A DNA stretch of 64,000 nucleotides from Phyto melanocephala (taxonomy: Eukaryota > Arthropoda > Insecta > Diptera > Rhinophoridae), in contig OW799234.1 in assembly GCA_941918925.1 (NCBI GenBank), positions 133,590,895 through 133,654,894 of the forward strand. Reading direction: 5' to 3'. The notes below the pieces were generated by a model that saw only the letters and a program-made list of their open reading frames with translations, was not told where the DNA came from and made no database searches. The position numbers and the translations under genes were made by a program. Shown piece by piece: positions 11,784-23,453 of the stretch; position 1 is the stretch's first letter, and each line of letters starts with the position of its first letter.

Positions 11784-13782
11784 TTTATACCCGCCACCAA
11801 AAAAATGGTGGGGGTATATTCATTTTGTCATTCCGTTTGTAACACATCGAAATACCCATGTTAGACCCCATAAAGTATATATATTCTGAATCGGGGTTTG
11901 AATTTATGACGATCTAGCTATGTCCGTCCGTCTGTCCGTCTGTTGAAAGCACGATAGAGGTCGCACCGAAAAAGCTAGGGGGCTCAAATTTTGCCAGAAT
12001 CTTTCTTATAGACAAGGTTTGTTTGGTATTGAAAATGGGCTAAATCGGAATATTAGGAAGATAGTTATAGCTCGAAAAGCAAGAGTAGGTCGAAAAAACC
12101 GTGTCCTTCGAACATCGAATAAAATGGAATTGTGTCCAAACGCCTTAACGTAGACTCATGAAACTTCGAATATATATTTCCTGGATAAAGACAATATTTT
12201 CCCCCGAAAATTGTCTAAATCTATGCATTAGGAGAGGAGTTATCGATCAAAATGTACGAAAATTTATACCGCACAGTGTATATTTCAAATTTAAAACGTA
12301 ATAAAACTGACAAAACTATATGTACGATTCTGAAATTTTGCAAACATGGTTTTTTGGTCAAAGTCTTCGTTATAACGGAAAATAGATGTGCCACGCACAC
12401 TTTTTTCTTTAAATTTTTATAAGAATATATTAGTCATATATATTAGCATTTATTCATCTTACACTGCGGCATTTATTGTTCTGTATCTAAATATAAGATA
12501 AAGATGATAAGATAGATGACTCTACTAGCAACTACTAGATGGCATGCTAACAACTTATGCTTATGTTCTCCTGAAGTTATGCTCTATTAAAAATGGGAAT
12601 TTAGGAAAATTTTGACCTAAGTAAAAAAAAATTATCTCTAAACATTATAAACAATTTATTTTCATGTACTAATGGCTAACAAATTTTAAAATTATACAAA
12701 ACTTATTTCGTTTGAAAATCTTTTAAAAGCAAAATGTTATAGAAGTTTAAAAATCAAAATCTTACTAATAAATTTCCCGTTTTAGAAAAATGCTGAGAAT
12801 GTATATTTTAAATCACCCTGTGGCCCTAAAATTTAACCTTAAATTCACTTTCTTCCTCTTAAATTCATGTAAATTCTCTATGAATAAAGATTTTGGAATA
12901 CTAAAGGACTATATTGATATATATAAGTTATGTTTATTAGCAGAAACTTTATTGACACGCGTATTTTAACGGCCACTTTCATTGAAAGACTAAATTTACG
13001 AAAACATTTTACTAGCATACCGAAGTTATAATGGGTGGTTTAATTTTAAGGGACTATGTTGATTTTGAATAAAATTATTATGAAATTATTATCATTTATT
13101 TTTATAATGATAATATTTGTATGCTTCAATTATGTATGGAACAAAATATCGGCCAAATGGCCCCCAACCTAGGCGGCACACCACGATCCGATAGTCCAAA
13201 TTTTCAATGACACTGTTGATGCTCGATTGTTGGGCACGATGATGACTCGAGGTTGCTTGCTCTTTTGCCACGTTATCGTGAAAAACAGCAATGTTTCCCA
13301 TTCAACGAACTAAGATGACATTCACAGATGTTTTCACATTTCATACAGACCTGCTTTGCAGACATTTAAATATTTTTTACAATTCTCACGATTGTGGACA
13401 AATTCGAACGATTGTGTTGACCAAAAGAATCACGAAGTGCACAAAATGCATTTTGATTTGAACGCCCATTTTTACAAAAATCTTTAATATTTAAAAGCGT
13501 TGCTCGATTGCGTATCTTTCCACGGTTCAAATTGGGTTAGTCTGAGATTGAGAAATGTCAAATGAAAAACAAGAAAAAAGTTGAAGTTTAGATGTGGTTC
13601 ACCTTAAACATGGGCCCTTAAAATTTAACCACCCACTACAAAGAAAGTGATACATATTTTATTATAAAGAGATTATTCTATAGCGATTAACAAAATAATA
13701 AATATTGTGCTTTAAATGAACACATAATTGGTGGTGGGTATAAAAGATTCGGCACAGCCGAATATAGTGCTCTTACTTGTTT
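11784..13782 (+). mobile_element. Long DINE/INE-1-like element containing a mariner-like insert
   Basis: The 5' end TATACCCGCCACCAAAAAAA then TGGTGGGGGTATA forms a hairpin; CCCATAAAGTATATATATTC and CTATGTCCGTCCGTCTGTCC follow in the INE-1 order. The 3' end near 13736-13782 is GGTGGTGGGTATAAAAGATT, then the GGCACAGCC hairpin and TAGTGCTCTTACTTGTTT. Both ends carry the CCACC variant, which supports one element rather than two fragments. It is about 2.0 kb because a mariner-like remnant (13032-13635) lies inside. Coherence of the middle (12460-13030) is inference. Confidence 0.65.
13032..13635 (-). mobile_element. Mariner-like deletion derivative with 21-bp TIRs
   Basis: The left end TGGGTGGTTTAATTTTAAGG and the reversed right end TGGGTGGTTAAATTTTAAGG differ at one base over 21 bp. 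On the minus strand the interior keeps pieces of the DUF4817-type transposase N terminus: CALRDSFGQHNRSNLSTI (first HTH) and, in another frame, NIAVFHDNVAKEQATSSHH.AQQSSI (second HTH). Catalytic sequence is missing. At about 604 bp it is a deleted copy that could once have been moved by a full-length relative. Confidence 0.75.
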
Positions 13783-14540
13783 ATTAAATGACGAAGTCAG
13801 CTTGCTGGTTAATGAATTGAATATTTTGAAGTAAAAGTTTCTATGTAAAAGATAAGTAGGCAATCTAAAGAGTAGATTGTGTATTATTTTCAAATTTTTG
13901 TTCTGAATAATTTTCCAATTTTTTGTATGAGATTTAGCATCTATTTGGGAGCAGACTTACAAACCATAGGTCATAATCGGAAGATTACACATTGTGTAAA
14001 TAAGTTCCTTGTTCTTTAAATTTAGTTTGGATGTTCTCACAAGTGTAATTAACATGCTGTTTGAATAAAAGTTTTTTGTCAAGAATTACTCCTAAATATT
14101 TAATTACGTCGTTCAAAAGGATAATTGTTTCACTAGACTATAAATATCTAGTAGAAATTTGACATGTTACAAACGAAAAGACAAAGTAAAGATACCGCCA
14201 CAGCAGTTGTGGCAGGTATGAAAACATAACTACAACATACAAATACTTGTTATTAATGACAACATTTTACATTTATTCCTATAAATCAGCACAAAAATAT
14301 GGGTAATCATAATTTATACAACAACAAACAAGATAAAATGCTTTGCCACACATCAAAAACAACCACACAATTGATGCCATTAGAATTTAACAAAAAAAAA
14401 AAAAAAAAAAATGATACAATATTAAGTAAAATAATTGCAAGGAGAAAGTCTCGATCTCTACCACAAAATATTGTGTATTTATACAAACACACACACACGT
14501 ACACTAACACTCAGGCGAACAAATGCTTTGAGGTATGCAA
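13783..14540. other. Non-coding stretch, nothing recognised
   Basis: AT-rich, with a poly-A tract at about 14391-14410 and a short CA-rich tract near 14488-14510. No gene recognised. Confidence 0.5.
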
Positions 14541-14976
14541 AGGGTGGCCCAACCATCATGCACGATCTTAATTGTGAGTCACAGCTTAACGTCTAGTTTT
14601 TTTCCCAACTTAATTTGACATTTCTTTGTTTTAGTGTTTGACAAATTCAACCATGAAGAGGTACACAATTGAGCAGGGCGATGAGATTGTTGAAGCCTTT
14701 TTCTAAATTGTGTGTGTACAAATCAAAATGAAAATCATGCACTTCGTGATTTTTTTGGTCAGCATAATCGACCAAATGTGTCCACAACCGGGAAAATTGT
14801 GCAAATTTCCGCAAAAGGGGTCTGCAGGAAATATAAAAACTCCTGTGCATGCTCAACAATTGAACATCATCATTGTCAGTGAAAATATTGAGCATAATAC
14901 AAAATATTAAGATAATTCGCTAAAAACTTTTTAATTTTTCTACAATTAACATCGTGCGTTTTGGTTGGACCACCCT
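14541..14976 (+). mobile_element. Mariner-like deletion derivative with 34-bp TIRs
   Basis: The left end AGGGTGGCCCAACCATCATG and the reversed right end AGGGTGGTCCAACCAAAACG match at 29 of 34 positions, continuing into CACGAT.TTAATTG. On the plus strand, from ATG at 14653, KRYTIEQGDEIVEAFF is followed in another frame by HALRDFFGQHNRPNVSTTGK, the first helix-turn-helix of DUF4817-type mariner-like transposases; GNIKTPVHA follows in a third frame. The gene ends there, so the second HTH and catalytic core are deleted. Outer bases TATG.A.AGGG on both sides may mark TA target sites. Confidence 0.8.
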
Positions 14977-16039
14977 ATACATAGAAATCATTTGTATATT
15001 GTCTGCTGCAACAACGTTGTGGGATTTGTTTCAAATTTACAAAAAAAAAAGTTCTTAAGAATGGTTTCAGCCACAAAAAATTAACCAGCCAGTGTTATTC
15101 AAATAGCTGATGGAATCCGATACATAATACAATGTTGCAAGCAGTTTGGATTTGTCAAACAAACTTAATAATTATGTGCGATTGGCTTCTAAGTTTAGCT
15201 AAAAAAAAACTAAAAAAATAAATAATTTATGAAATTTATCTTAAAAGCACTTACACGAGTTGAAAACAGAAACGTTAAAGGCAGCAACACTCCCACGTAA
15301 ACGTATGATTTACTAGTCTGCTGTTACGTTCTTTTTGAATAACAACCCGTTCGCAAATATACTCATGGTTTGATTTCAAAAACTTTAAGCTAAGCAGAGG
15401 CAAAAAGATTTTTTCTTATACAAAAAAAAAAAAAAAACAACAACAACAACAAAAGAGTAAAAAAAAATCATTATGAAAAGCATAATTTATGAGATAAAGT
15501 TTTGAGCAATAATTTTCCCTAAATCCCATTTTTAATTGTTAAAATAGTGAACATAAAATACATTTACATTTTTACATTTGCAGGACATTTTTTAAATCAG
15601 TTGACAAAATTTTTCAATTGTCATATGTTACAGCTCTTTGATTGCATTGTAGACGTCATCAATAACAATATTTTTGTATCGATCCCAACAAAAATACTCT
15701 GTTAATCGTTACTACACTTAAAGAAAACCATTGTTTCGACATTATCACGAGACGATCATATTATATTCTCTTTAAAGTTGTGTAGTTATCGCAATAAAAT
15801 TATGGTTGTTTCTTTTTAATATGTTTGTTTAAAATTTAGTTGTAATCTTTAAAAAATACTTTAAAATAGTTTTCCTCAAAAATAACATGATTTAAGGAAT
15901 TATTAACACAAACATTGTAAAATCTAACATCATATATTAAATGTATAAATAATATAAGGGGCAACAACAGTAAAAGTAAGACAGCTTTTACTTTGACTTC
16001 AACAGTTTTTCTTCTTGAATGATTTTTCGTTTGCTTAAA
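14977..16039. other. Non-coding stretch, nothing firm
   Basis: AT-rich sequence. GTTATTCAAATAG near 15095 and the reversed GTTATTCAAAAAG near 15344 might be the ends of a degraded TIR element, but the match is too short to call. Confidence 0.45.
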
Positions 16040-16331
16040 CAGCTAATACACAGCATGTTTTTTACATCTGACTTGTTAAATTGGTATCCATATGTAATTG
16101 CTTATGTCTGTCTAAATTGTTTTCTGGCATCAGAGATTACTGCAAACAGCTGATGTCAGGTGGTTTGTCAGAACAAATTAGGGCACGTTATCATTAAAAT
16201 TTTGTCAGATGACTTAGCACATGTGTTTTACAGTAGTAATGTTTTAATACTTACACAAGACATGTTCGACTTTAGTAGTGGAGAATTGTACTAGTCAGAT
16301 GAAAAAAACATACCGTGTATTAAGTAGCTGC
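16040..16331 (+). mobile_element. MITE with about 33-37 bp TIRs
   Basis: The left end CAGCTAATACACAGCATGTT continues into TTTTACATCTGAC. The right end, reversed, reads CAGCTACTTAATACACGGTA then TGTTTTTTTCATCTGAC. They differ by a 3-base indel and a few substitutions. The 290-bp body is non-coding. A diverged copy lies inverted at 35180-35430, sharing the interior CAGCTGATGTCAGG and TTTGTCAGAACAAA blocks, so this is a dispersed family. Confidence 0.75.
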
Positions 16332-16399
16332 TTTAGAAATTTGACATGTGAAAAATATTTTTGTGTTTAACAAGATAATTTTGAAAAGTCATAAATAAA
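16332..16399. other. Short non-coding spacer
   Basis: Nothing recognised. Confidence 0.4.
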
Positions 16400-16760
16400 A
16401 AGGCGAGATCCGAATCGTATTATCTGATTTACCATCATGTATATAGTTATTGTTACCACATCACTGCGTAGCCTAGATTTCATACAAAATGTTATTCACA
16501 ATTTTTCTTTATTATCTCAAATTATGACAGAGTTTACTGCATTCTATCGTCATACTGTTTCAGACGCCATTTTGAATTTTACAGTTTTTGTACTGGTCAA
16601 GGCCTTTCACAAGCAAATCTTTAATTACTATATTTGACCCACATATTCAACATTTTATTTAGGAGGCTTAATTGGAATTTAACTTTTTCATTCTAATGGT
16701 CAAGCCCTTTTATTGGATACCAAAATTAAGATTTAATTTTCAAATCAAACTCTTCTTTAA
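16400..16760 (-). mobile_element. Degraded DINE-like interior
   Basis: The order CCATCATGTATATAG, CCACATC, GACGCCATTTTGAATTTTAC, ACTGGTCAAGGCCTTTCA and TTTGACCC parallels the element at 58585 (CATCATCATGTACATAGG, CCCACATC, GACGCCATCTTGGATTTTAC, ACTTGTCAAGAGCTTTCA, TTTGACCC). Both termini are too diverged to place. It is non-coding. Confidence 0.5.
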
Positions 16761-17394
16761 ATGTCATATATTTAAAAATATTTTAAAACCCATTGTCGAA
16801 TTGCTTTCCCATATTTTAAAATATCTTTAAAATAAAATTTTACTAAGTAATTTTTATCTTGCAGCTCTAAAAAGTTACCAGGAAAAAAAACTATGACAAA
16901 GAAGTGATTTGGTAAATGTTCAACTGAAGACGAAGTATCTTAATTTTGCGGAAAATATGATTTAAAAATGATTTTAATATTAGTTTGTTATAAGAGATGT
17001 CGTGTTTTTACGAATATATTTACGAACTGCACTCCATTCCAATAAGTGCAAATTATGATGTTTGTTGACATGAGTCAAGTCAAGTCAATTTTGCATGAAT
17101 TTATATTAATTTTTTATTGCACCATTTATGGAAAATTATTTCGCATTAAAGGAGTCATTTAGAATTAATCCTTTTGCACTATTGACTTGGAAGTCCTGAA
17201 TGTAATTAACCTTGCACTACCTCTTCATTTTTTTGCTGGGTAACAATTTGAAGCGCCCTAATGTATGCAATATTTTTTATATATTTATTTTTATAAAGAC
17301 ACAGGGCAAATTACGGTGTTTAAATGCCATCGAAACTTTACTCGAACGATCGAGTTTTCTTAGCTTTAAATATAGAATTATTTTATGATTTACT
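16761..17394. other. Non-coding stretch, nothing recognised
   Basis: AT-rich sequence without visible features. Confidence 0.5.
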
Positions 17395-17507
17395 GCCGTA
17401 TTCATAAAAAATATTTCAGGTTTATCAAAGGCTTATTTGACAGATGTTGTAGAGATATTTGTCAAATAAGCCTTCAATAAACCTAAAATATTTTTTATGA
17501 ATACGGC
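17395..17507. repeat. Near-perfect foldback (hairpin) element
   Basis: The 48-base arms GCCGTATTCATAAAAAATAT...GGCTTATTTGACA (17395-17442) and their reverse complement (17460-17507) differ at three positions and enclose a 17-base loop. This is the shape of a foldback MITE; transcripts across it would form a long hairpin. Shorter relatives with TTCATAAAAA and AGGTTTAT blocks occur near 46080 and 61335. Confidence 0.85.
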
Positions 17508-19136
17508 CCTTAAATTATTGTATATTATTTCCATCATGTTCGAATGTAGTAATTTGCCCACCGAACTAACAATTACTATCGAATAAGTTGTCTTTTGGTT
17601 CATTTCGAAAACAATTTCAGTATCACTGAATAAAAGTCATGAAATTCAAATAAACCCACTTTAGAGAATTGAACGAATAAAGAAAAGCTTACAGCTTCAA
17701 TGTACACGTGAGTGTGTGTTTGTAAATAAATGAATGAATATGCAACTAGACAACAACAACAACAACAACAACAACAAAAGGAGTGGAGCTAAAGACTCTT
17801 AAATCACCCACTCTCTCTTTAGACTTTAACATTAGAACCCGAGTGCACAACAACAACAACAAAAACATGATGGAATAAAGTTTGAAGGAAATTTTGTATT
17901 TTATTTAAATTAATGTAGGTCACAGAAACGTCAATTGAAAATTTCTTTTAGTTGCCAGCTCAAAGGTCTGTAAGAAATATTTAACACTAAAAGCAAAAAC
18001 AAAAAAAGCAAAGCGATAAAAAAAGAAAATTCCAGCTGTAGTTAACAGCAGAACATGCAAAAGAGTCATACACCCCAAAACTTGATAGTTGTCTTGAATG
18101 TACACTAGTACATACATACTGACAATACTTTTTGGAAAGTCAATATGGAACAGGAAGTCAATTACTATTAACAACAAAATTTCTACAAATAAATAGGAGT
18201 TATTGCACTATAGAAAACAAAAACAAAAAACTAAAAAAAAGTAACATCGGCAGCAATACAAGGCAAGATCGAATGGAAACCTCTTAACATCATAGAGAAT
18301 TATGAATAGCAAATAAAACTTATTTTATTTGACTTATTTTGTGTTCTTTTGTTGTTGTTTTTGTTATTTTTTACTTAAGAGTCTATGGGTACTACTTTCT
18401 CGTTTTGGCAAAAGTAGAAACAGAAAATATTCATAAAGATTTTCACTTGAACTTTTAAGATGCAGTTAAAGCCATCACCAGCCTCTATATAGAAGATATT
18501 CACAGAAAACACATCATCATACAGTTGTTTTTGTTTTGTTTTGTTTTATTTTAATTTTTTTCATTTGGTATGGAAGCCTAAGAGTTTTTCTCAATTTTCA
18601 AGATTTTTTTTTGCAAAACGTGTAGCAGTAGAAAAGTTTGTTGTTTTTTTTTCTAAAGGTAAAGTATGTCAAGCATTACGTTTAAGATCAAGTACATCAG
18701 AGATATAAAAACAAGCAAATGGCTATCAAACTCTCGCAATTGGCAAAAATTAAAAGACAAAAAACTAACAGCATTAAAATAGCCTTAAAGCTATTGTAAA
18801 GAGAAAAACTCTTAATATTAAGGAAGCTAGAAACGTACGAAAAAAAGGCATAAAAAAAATGGTGAAACCCCCAAAGAAACTGCAAGAAAAACAGTCAACT
18901 TGTAAGATTTTTTCAATTTTATCGCAGTCATTTGTAAAGCAATGATTACTTTTTGTACAGTGGGTCAAACACCTAATTGAAATGTTTGTAGTCTAGTGAC
19001 TTGTGCTGCAATACAATCAACTAAAACATACACCATTCAAAAGGTATCTCATTCAAAAGGTATCTCAAACAAGTGCAGTTATTATTGAGTGTTGTTACAA
19101 CCGACTCATTATTTTTAAATTTGTAATAGTTAAAAT
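17508..19136. other. Non-coding stretch with CAA repeats
   Basis: Contains (CAA)n at about 17750-17778 and a TTTTG run near 18522-18545. No gene recognised; open frames at 17920-18177 and 18697-18968 are short and low-complexity. Confidence 0.5.
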
Positions 19137-19520
19137 ACCAAGGCATATCCATAAGCTATATGCAACGGCGAATTGATACAACAAAGCAACTTTTCGGGGT
19201 CTGTTTTATGTAAAGGCCAATTCGTATATCAGGGATAGAAAAGATGTTTTTACTTATTAAATATAATAAAATTTCATTAAAAAAATGATATCAATTTTTT
19301 AAACACATTGTTAATGACGCAAAAGCAACAAATACACATAAATTTAGCCCATTTATTATCAAAAAAGTACACTCAAGTTAATTGTTTAATACCGAAACCT
19401 AAATCACATTTCCTATCCCTGCATTAATAAATGAAATCAAGGCGAATTCAACCAATTTTGACAAAAAGTTTCCCAATCAGCTGGGCTGATAATTTCACCT
19501 GTATGAATTCGCCTTGTAAA
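19137..19520 (-). mobile_element. Copy of the 8340-9812 TIR element (one end)
   Basis: The left end TACCAAGGCATATCCATAAG is followed by the same sequence as the right half of 8340-9812 in reverse: GCAACGGCGAATTGATACAA, GGCCAATTCGTATA and, at the far end, TTTCACCTGTATGAATTCGC. Roughly 380 bp align. No matching right terminal repeat was found, so this is a partial or unusual copy. The far end contains CAATCAGCTGGGCTG, shared with the MITE at 9858. Confidence 0.65.
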
Positions 19521-19799
19521 ATACTTTACTGGCCCATTCGCACATTCACATTCGGAGAAAATAAACAAAACAAAAGTTTGTATGCACAAGTTGTTTTTGT
19601 AAATTGTGCACTCTTTGTAAAAGGGAAAGAAGAGAAAATCTTTCCACAATGCCACAAAGGAAATAATTTTCCTACAAAATTTTTCTTAAAAACGGACTAA
19701 TTTATACCAACACCCACAAAAAAAAAACTACAAAGCCTGTCTTACATAACCTTTCCAAGTACAAATTCAATGATTGAAGTGGCGGAAAAAAAATAGTTT
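19521..19799. other. Short non-coding spacer
   Basis: Nothing recognised. Confidence 0.4.
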
Positions 19800-20106
19800 T
19801 AAATAAATAGAAGGAACCCATGCTCTTAGAGAATGGATTCGTACACAGTGAGGGCATCAATATCTGTACTGATGGGATGGAGGCTTAGATCGCAGTAGTC
19901 TAAGGATCTTCAGGTATGCCTGGGGGTTCTTAGTCTTACTAAGATATTGGAGGTTCCGAGGGACTGCGCTATTAGGATTGTCGAAAATCACTAGTCGGCA
20001 ATGTGAAATCGTTTGCCATAAGATGTAAAGGGGACCGAAAAGGGACCCGAAATAGTAGTGGTCTGCTTCGATTTTTCTCCAACGCAAAGATAAAAAGGAA
20101 AAGAGT
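19800..20106 (-). other. Unidentified, less AT-rich segment
   Basis: Base composition is visibly more balanced than the neighbours. The minus strand keeps an open frame of about 90 codons (to 19857) containing SHCRLVIFDNPNSAVPRNL and LKILRLLRSKPPSHQ, with no low-complexity bias. I do not recognise the protein. It directly abuts a DINE-like element and may be a fragment of an unfamiliar retroelement or of a duplicated gene. Confidence 0.35.
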
Positions 20107-20550
20107 CTTTTGTATCCTTCATAACGTGTAGTCATCCCATTGTATGTATGTTAAAAAAAGAAATAAAAAATTTTTTTTTTTTTTTTGGCTCAGCTGGGAT
20201 TCGATGTCTTGTTAACTCTGACCAGTACACCACGTTTGTATGTATGTGTTGTATGTTGTTGTTGTGAAAAAAACGAGGAGGTCGTGGTTTTTTCCTCATA
20301 TCTCAGTTGTTTATGTACCGATTTTTCTGATTTTTATTACCGATCTGATCCTGAATATTTCTGTTATTTTAATACCTTACGCGGGTCTAGGCGATGTCAG
20401 GGGGCTTCTAAAAGTTAATTTCAATACACACGGACAGAGGGATAGGGCTCAATCAACTCCTATATTCATAAGCTTTCAGAAATTTTACAAGGTTTTATAG
20501 GTTTTATAGGTTTTATATAACCTTTTTCACTGTTTTGTGAAGGATATAAA
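20107..20550 (-). mobile_element. Truncated DINE/INE-1-like element
   Basis: Shares with 20781-21583 the blocks CATAACGTGTAGTCAT, GGCTCAGCTGGGATTCGATG, CTCATATCTCAGTTGTTTAT, CCTATTCATAAGCTTTCAG and a terminal CACTG...GTGAAGGATATAAA. The 3' hairpin/CTTGTTT end is missing, and the central A/T run is only a few tens of bases. It carries a tandem duplication of GGTTTTATA near 20493-20518. Non-coding. Confidence 0.7.
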
Positions 20551-20780
20551 GAAGTAAAACTACTACATGTATTTGGAAGTAAAACCTGCGAATAAAAAAA
20601 GTGACGTTTACATATTAAAGTTAGCTTGCTTACAAGTCTAGAGTTCCCTTTTTTTAGTTTTGCTCCGCTTTGTCTTATTTTTGTTACTTGTGCTTACGAT
20701 TTTGAGATAAATTGTTTTAATACTTTATCAGAAGATGTGTCAACAATTTGGCATCCAATTAAAAAAACACAACAAAAAAA
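20551..20780. other. Short non-coding spacer
   Basis: Nothing recognised between two DINE-like copies. Confidence 0.4.
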
Positions 20781-21583
20781 AAAACAAGTAAGAGCGCTAT
20801 ATTCGGCCGTGCCGAATCTTATATACCCTTCACAACGTGTAGTCATGCAATAACAGTAGCTTGTGTCACCATTCATCCCATATGAAATACGTACATACAT
20901 ATAAAATATGATTTGAATAAAAAATCCAATAAATGCATATATAAAAACATCCCATTGTAAAATAATAAATTCGCGTATGTATGTTAAAAAAACAAAAAAA
21001 AAAAAATAAAAAAAAATTTAAAAAAAAATTTAAAAAAAAAATTAAAAAAAAAATAAAAAAAAAAATTATTATATATATAAAACAAAAAAAAAAATAAAAA
21101 AAAATTAAAAAAAAAATTTAAAAATAAAAAATAATAATAAAAATATAAATAATATATTAAATTAAAAATTAAAAAAAAAATAAAAAAAAAAATTAAAAAA
21201 AATTTTTTTGGCTCAGCTGGGATTCGATGCCACGTTTTTTCTAACCAGTATACACGTTTGTATGTATGTATGTTGTTGTTGTAATGTTGTTTTTGTGAAA
21301 AAAAAATCGAGGTGGTCGTGGGTTTTTGCTCATATCTCAGTTGTTTATGTACCGATGTTTCTGATTTTCAATACCGATCTACTCCCGAATATTTCTGATA
21401 TTTAAGTAACATACACACGGACAGACGGACAGACTGACAGACTGACAGGGCTTAATCGACTCCCCTATTCATAAGCTTTCAGAAAATATATACTTTATGG
21501 GGTCGGAAATGAAAATTGTAGAAATTTCACACGGAATGACAAACCTATATATACCCTTTTTCACTGTGTGAAGGGTATAAAAA
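20781..21583 (-). mobile_element. Full-length DINE/INE-1-like element
   Basis: Read on the minus strand it runs from TATACCCTTCACACAGTG and GGGTATATATAGG, through CCGACCCCATAAAGTATATA, CTGTCAGTCTGTCAGTCTGT and a long A/T run (about 20985-21205 on plus), to the 3' hairpin GATTCGGCACGGCCGAATAT and CTTGTTTT. It is almost identical to 36325-37183 apart from a deletion of about 60 bp near 21405 and differences in the A/T run, so these copies are young relative to the others. Non-coding. Confidence 0.85.
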
Positions 21584-22068
21584 ACACAATTGAAACTGTA
21601 TTCAAGCCATTAACAGCGATACACAATAAATTCCGATAAGTCTAAACATGGCGACGCAATTTACAAAAAACTAAATCAGCTGTATTTTAAAGAAGGGCAA
21701 AAAATGATTTATAGTTTTACAATCGTCATTGAATTATATTTTGGCTGACACAACTTATTCTTTTTTTATTAACAAATTTTGGTCCGATCGACCAAAGTGG
21801 CAGCCCTGTTTCTGGTCATTATACCCCTAATAAAGTGAGAAGAGAAAAAGCAAAAAAAAACCTTATTAAAGCAGTGTTTCAAAAAGAAAATAGAGAGGAT
21901 ACAGGGATGAGAGAGTTGAAACTGTTATAACTTATTTGGTACAATTAGATGGTAGAATTTATTTATTTTTAATATTTTCCTATACGTTTGTCATCGTGTA
22001 CATTAAAAGAAGTTTATTTGTATTTTATTTGTATTGTGTCACACTCAAATTATATTGTTTATTATGTT
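21584..22068. other. Non-coding stretch, nothing recognised
   Basis: AT-rich sequence; no gene or repeat end seen. Confidence 0.45.
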
Positions 22069-22960
22069 TTATCTATTCTGATGTTTATTAATCTGTCTCT
22101 GGTGGTGCAGAATTATCATGGAAAGTAATGCGATTGAACTACACATGATAAAATAAATATTAAAAATAGCCAATGCTAGTACAACTGTTGCACGCAATAA
22201 GCTCGTTTTAAGACAGGAGCAATGGTTCTTTAATCTAACATCTTTAGGGCCATCGTTGTGGCACACAACTAGTTAACAATCGTGCGTCAAAAAATACCAT
22301 ATCAAAGTCAATATCAATAACCATAAAAATTTGTGGAGCAACTCTATTAGGTAGTATTAATTTATTTCGTATGGAAACACGAGCTAAAACACAATGCCAA
22401 TCTAACTGATCCAGAGGTTTGAAGTTAGTGGCCATATACAAGAAAGATTTGCTAAGTGCCCTTCCAGAGTTTCACCTTAATTTTTTTCTTATGTTTATAG
22501 CGAACACATTTTATAAGCGACCGTGATATATAATTTCTGCATGTACATATGTAAGAGCATACTTAACTTAAGAAGGGCTCGCTGACTCCTATTTTGTTGT
22601 ATTTATAATTACTAGCATAAGTTGCAGAATTACCGAATTCCACTGTAGCCCTTAAAGACAAAATAACAGGAACAGTTTTTGCACATATTCAATGCTACTT
22701 TTTAAAATATTGTACATTAGATCCCGATGTATTAAACCTTAGTAGGTCGGACCAGATAAGTGTACAATTGTTTTGTAATATGTATATGGGTCAGTAAGCT
22801 CCTTCACTCAGCGTTCTGTAAATCCAAGTGCTGCTCGTAATTTGTTAACAGTAACAGCGTTACTATGCTGAATAAAACTTCGTTTAGGATATAAGTAGTT
22901 CAAATCGAAGGACAGAACCGGTTTTCATTCTGTCTACGGTGTGACCGTGTAAGACGTAAT

Positions 22961-23191
22961 TTACATTAATATGACATCTATGAGAGAAACACACTTGCAG
23001 CTTTCAGCACATAGATCCATTAGATTAATTACACCATCAATCAAAAGCATTAAGTCCTTATGTAGGAGGATATGATCAGCGTAATAATTATAACTAAAGA
23101 ATATTTTAAAGTCGTCAGCATACCATAAAACAACCAAGTATTTAATCGTATGTGGCAAATCATTATTAAATAGGGAAAATACGGGACGCAA
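22961..23191 (-). pseudogene. LINE reverse transcriptase catalytic fragment (YADD)
   Basis: A 76-residue open piece of the reverse transcriptase palm domain. It contains FNNDLP (usual FINDLP) and YADDFKIF with the metal-binding Asp pair at 23111-23122, followed by a QKDL-like helix (LLHKDLMLLIDG) and CKCVSL (usual KCxxMxF). In an intact LINE this domain copies the RNA into DNA at the nicked target. It is one open piece of the broken gene spanning 22069-23620. Confidence 0.85.
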
Positions 23192-23213
23192 GAAACAACA
23201 GAAATTGTCAAAA

Positions 23214-23453
23214 GTGGACTAGTCAGTAGTGTGCTGGTCTGCTAGTTTTAGGGGTTGCGGGTTCGATTCCCGCCAAAGATTTGGACTGGTCTGCTTCTCC
23301 TTAATTTCTATTATTTTTCTATTCTAACTATTCTATTCAAATGGAGCGTACAACATGCCAATTGGGCATAAGTATACTTGTCGTGGGTTTGGGCTTTTAG
23401 TGCCCCTCCTTTTTAATCTAACCTAACCAAACCTTTCAATCTAACGTAACCTA
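23214..23453 (+). mobile_element. tRNA-derived SINE
   Basis: The head GTGGACTAGTCAGTAGTGTG then CTGGTCTGCTAG and TTGCGGGTTCGATTCCCGCC is a tRNA-like promoter: a T-arm with a 5-bp GCGGG/CCCGC stem and box B GGTTCGATTCC. The acceptor arm does not pair, so this is not a functional tRNA. A non-tRNA body follows (TCTATTATTTTTCTATTCTA), then TTTTAGTGCCCCTCC and (AACCT)n. The second copy is at 43629-43833. The element lies inside the reverse transcriptase of a Jockey-like LINE. Confidence 0.85.

Noticed and set aside
15094..15350. TIR element with GTTATTCAAA ends
   Set aside because: Only about 13 bases match, no target duplication, interior not repeated elsewhere in the window.
23214..23300. Functional tRNA gene
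   Set aside because: Box B and T-arm are good, but the acceptor stem does not pair and the same head plus body and tail recurs at 43629-43833, so it is a SINE.
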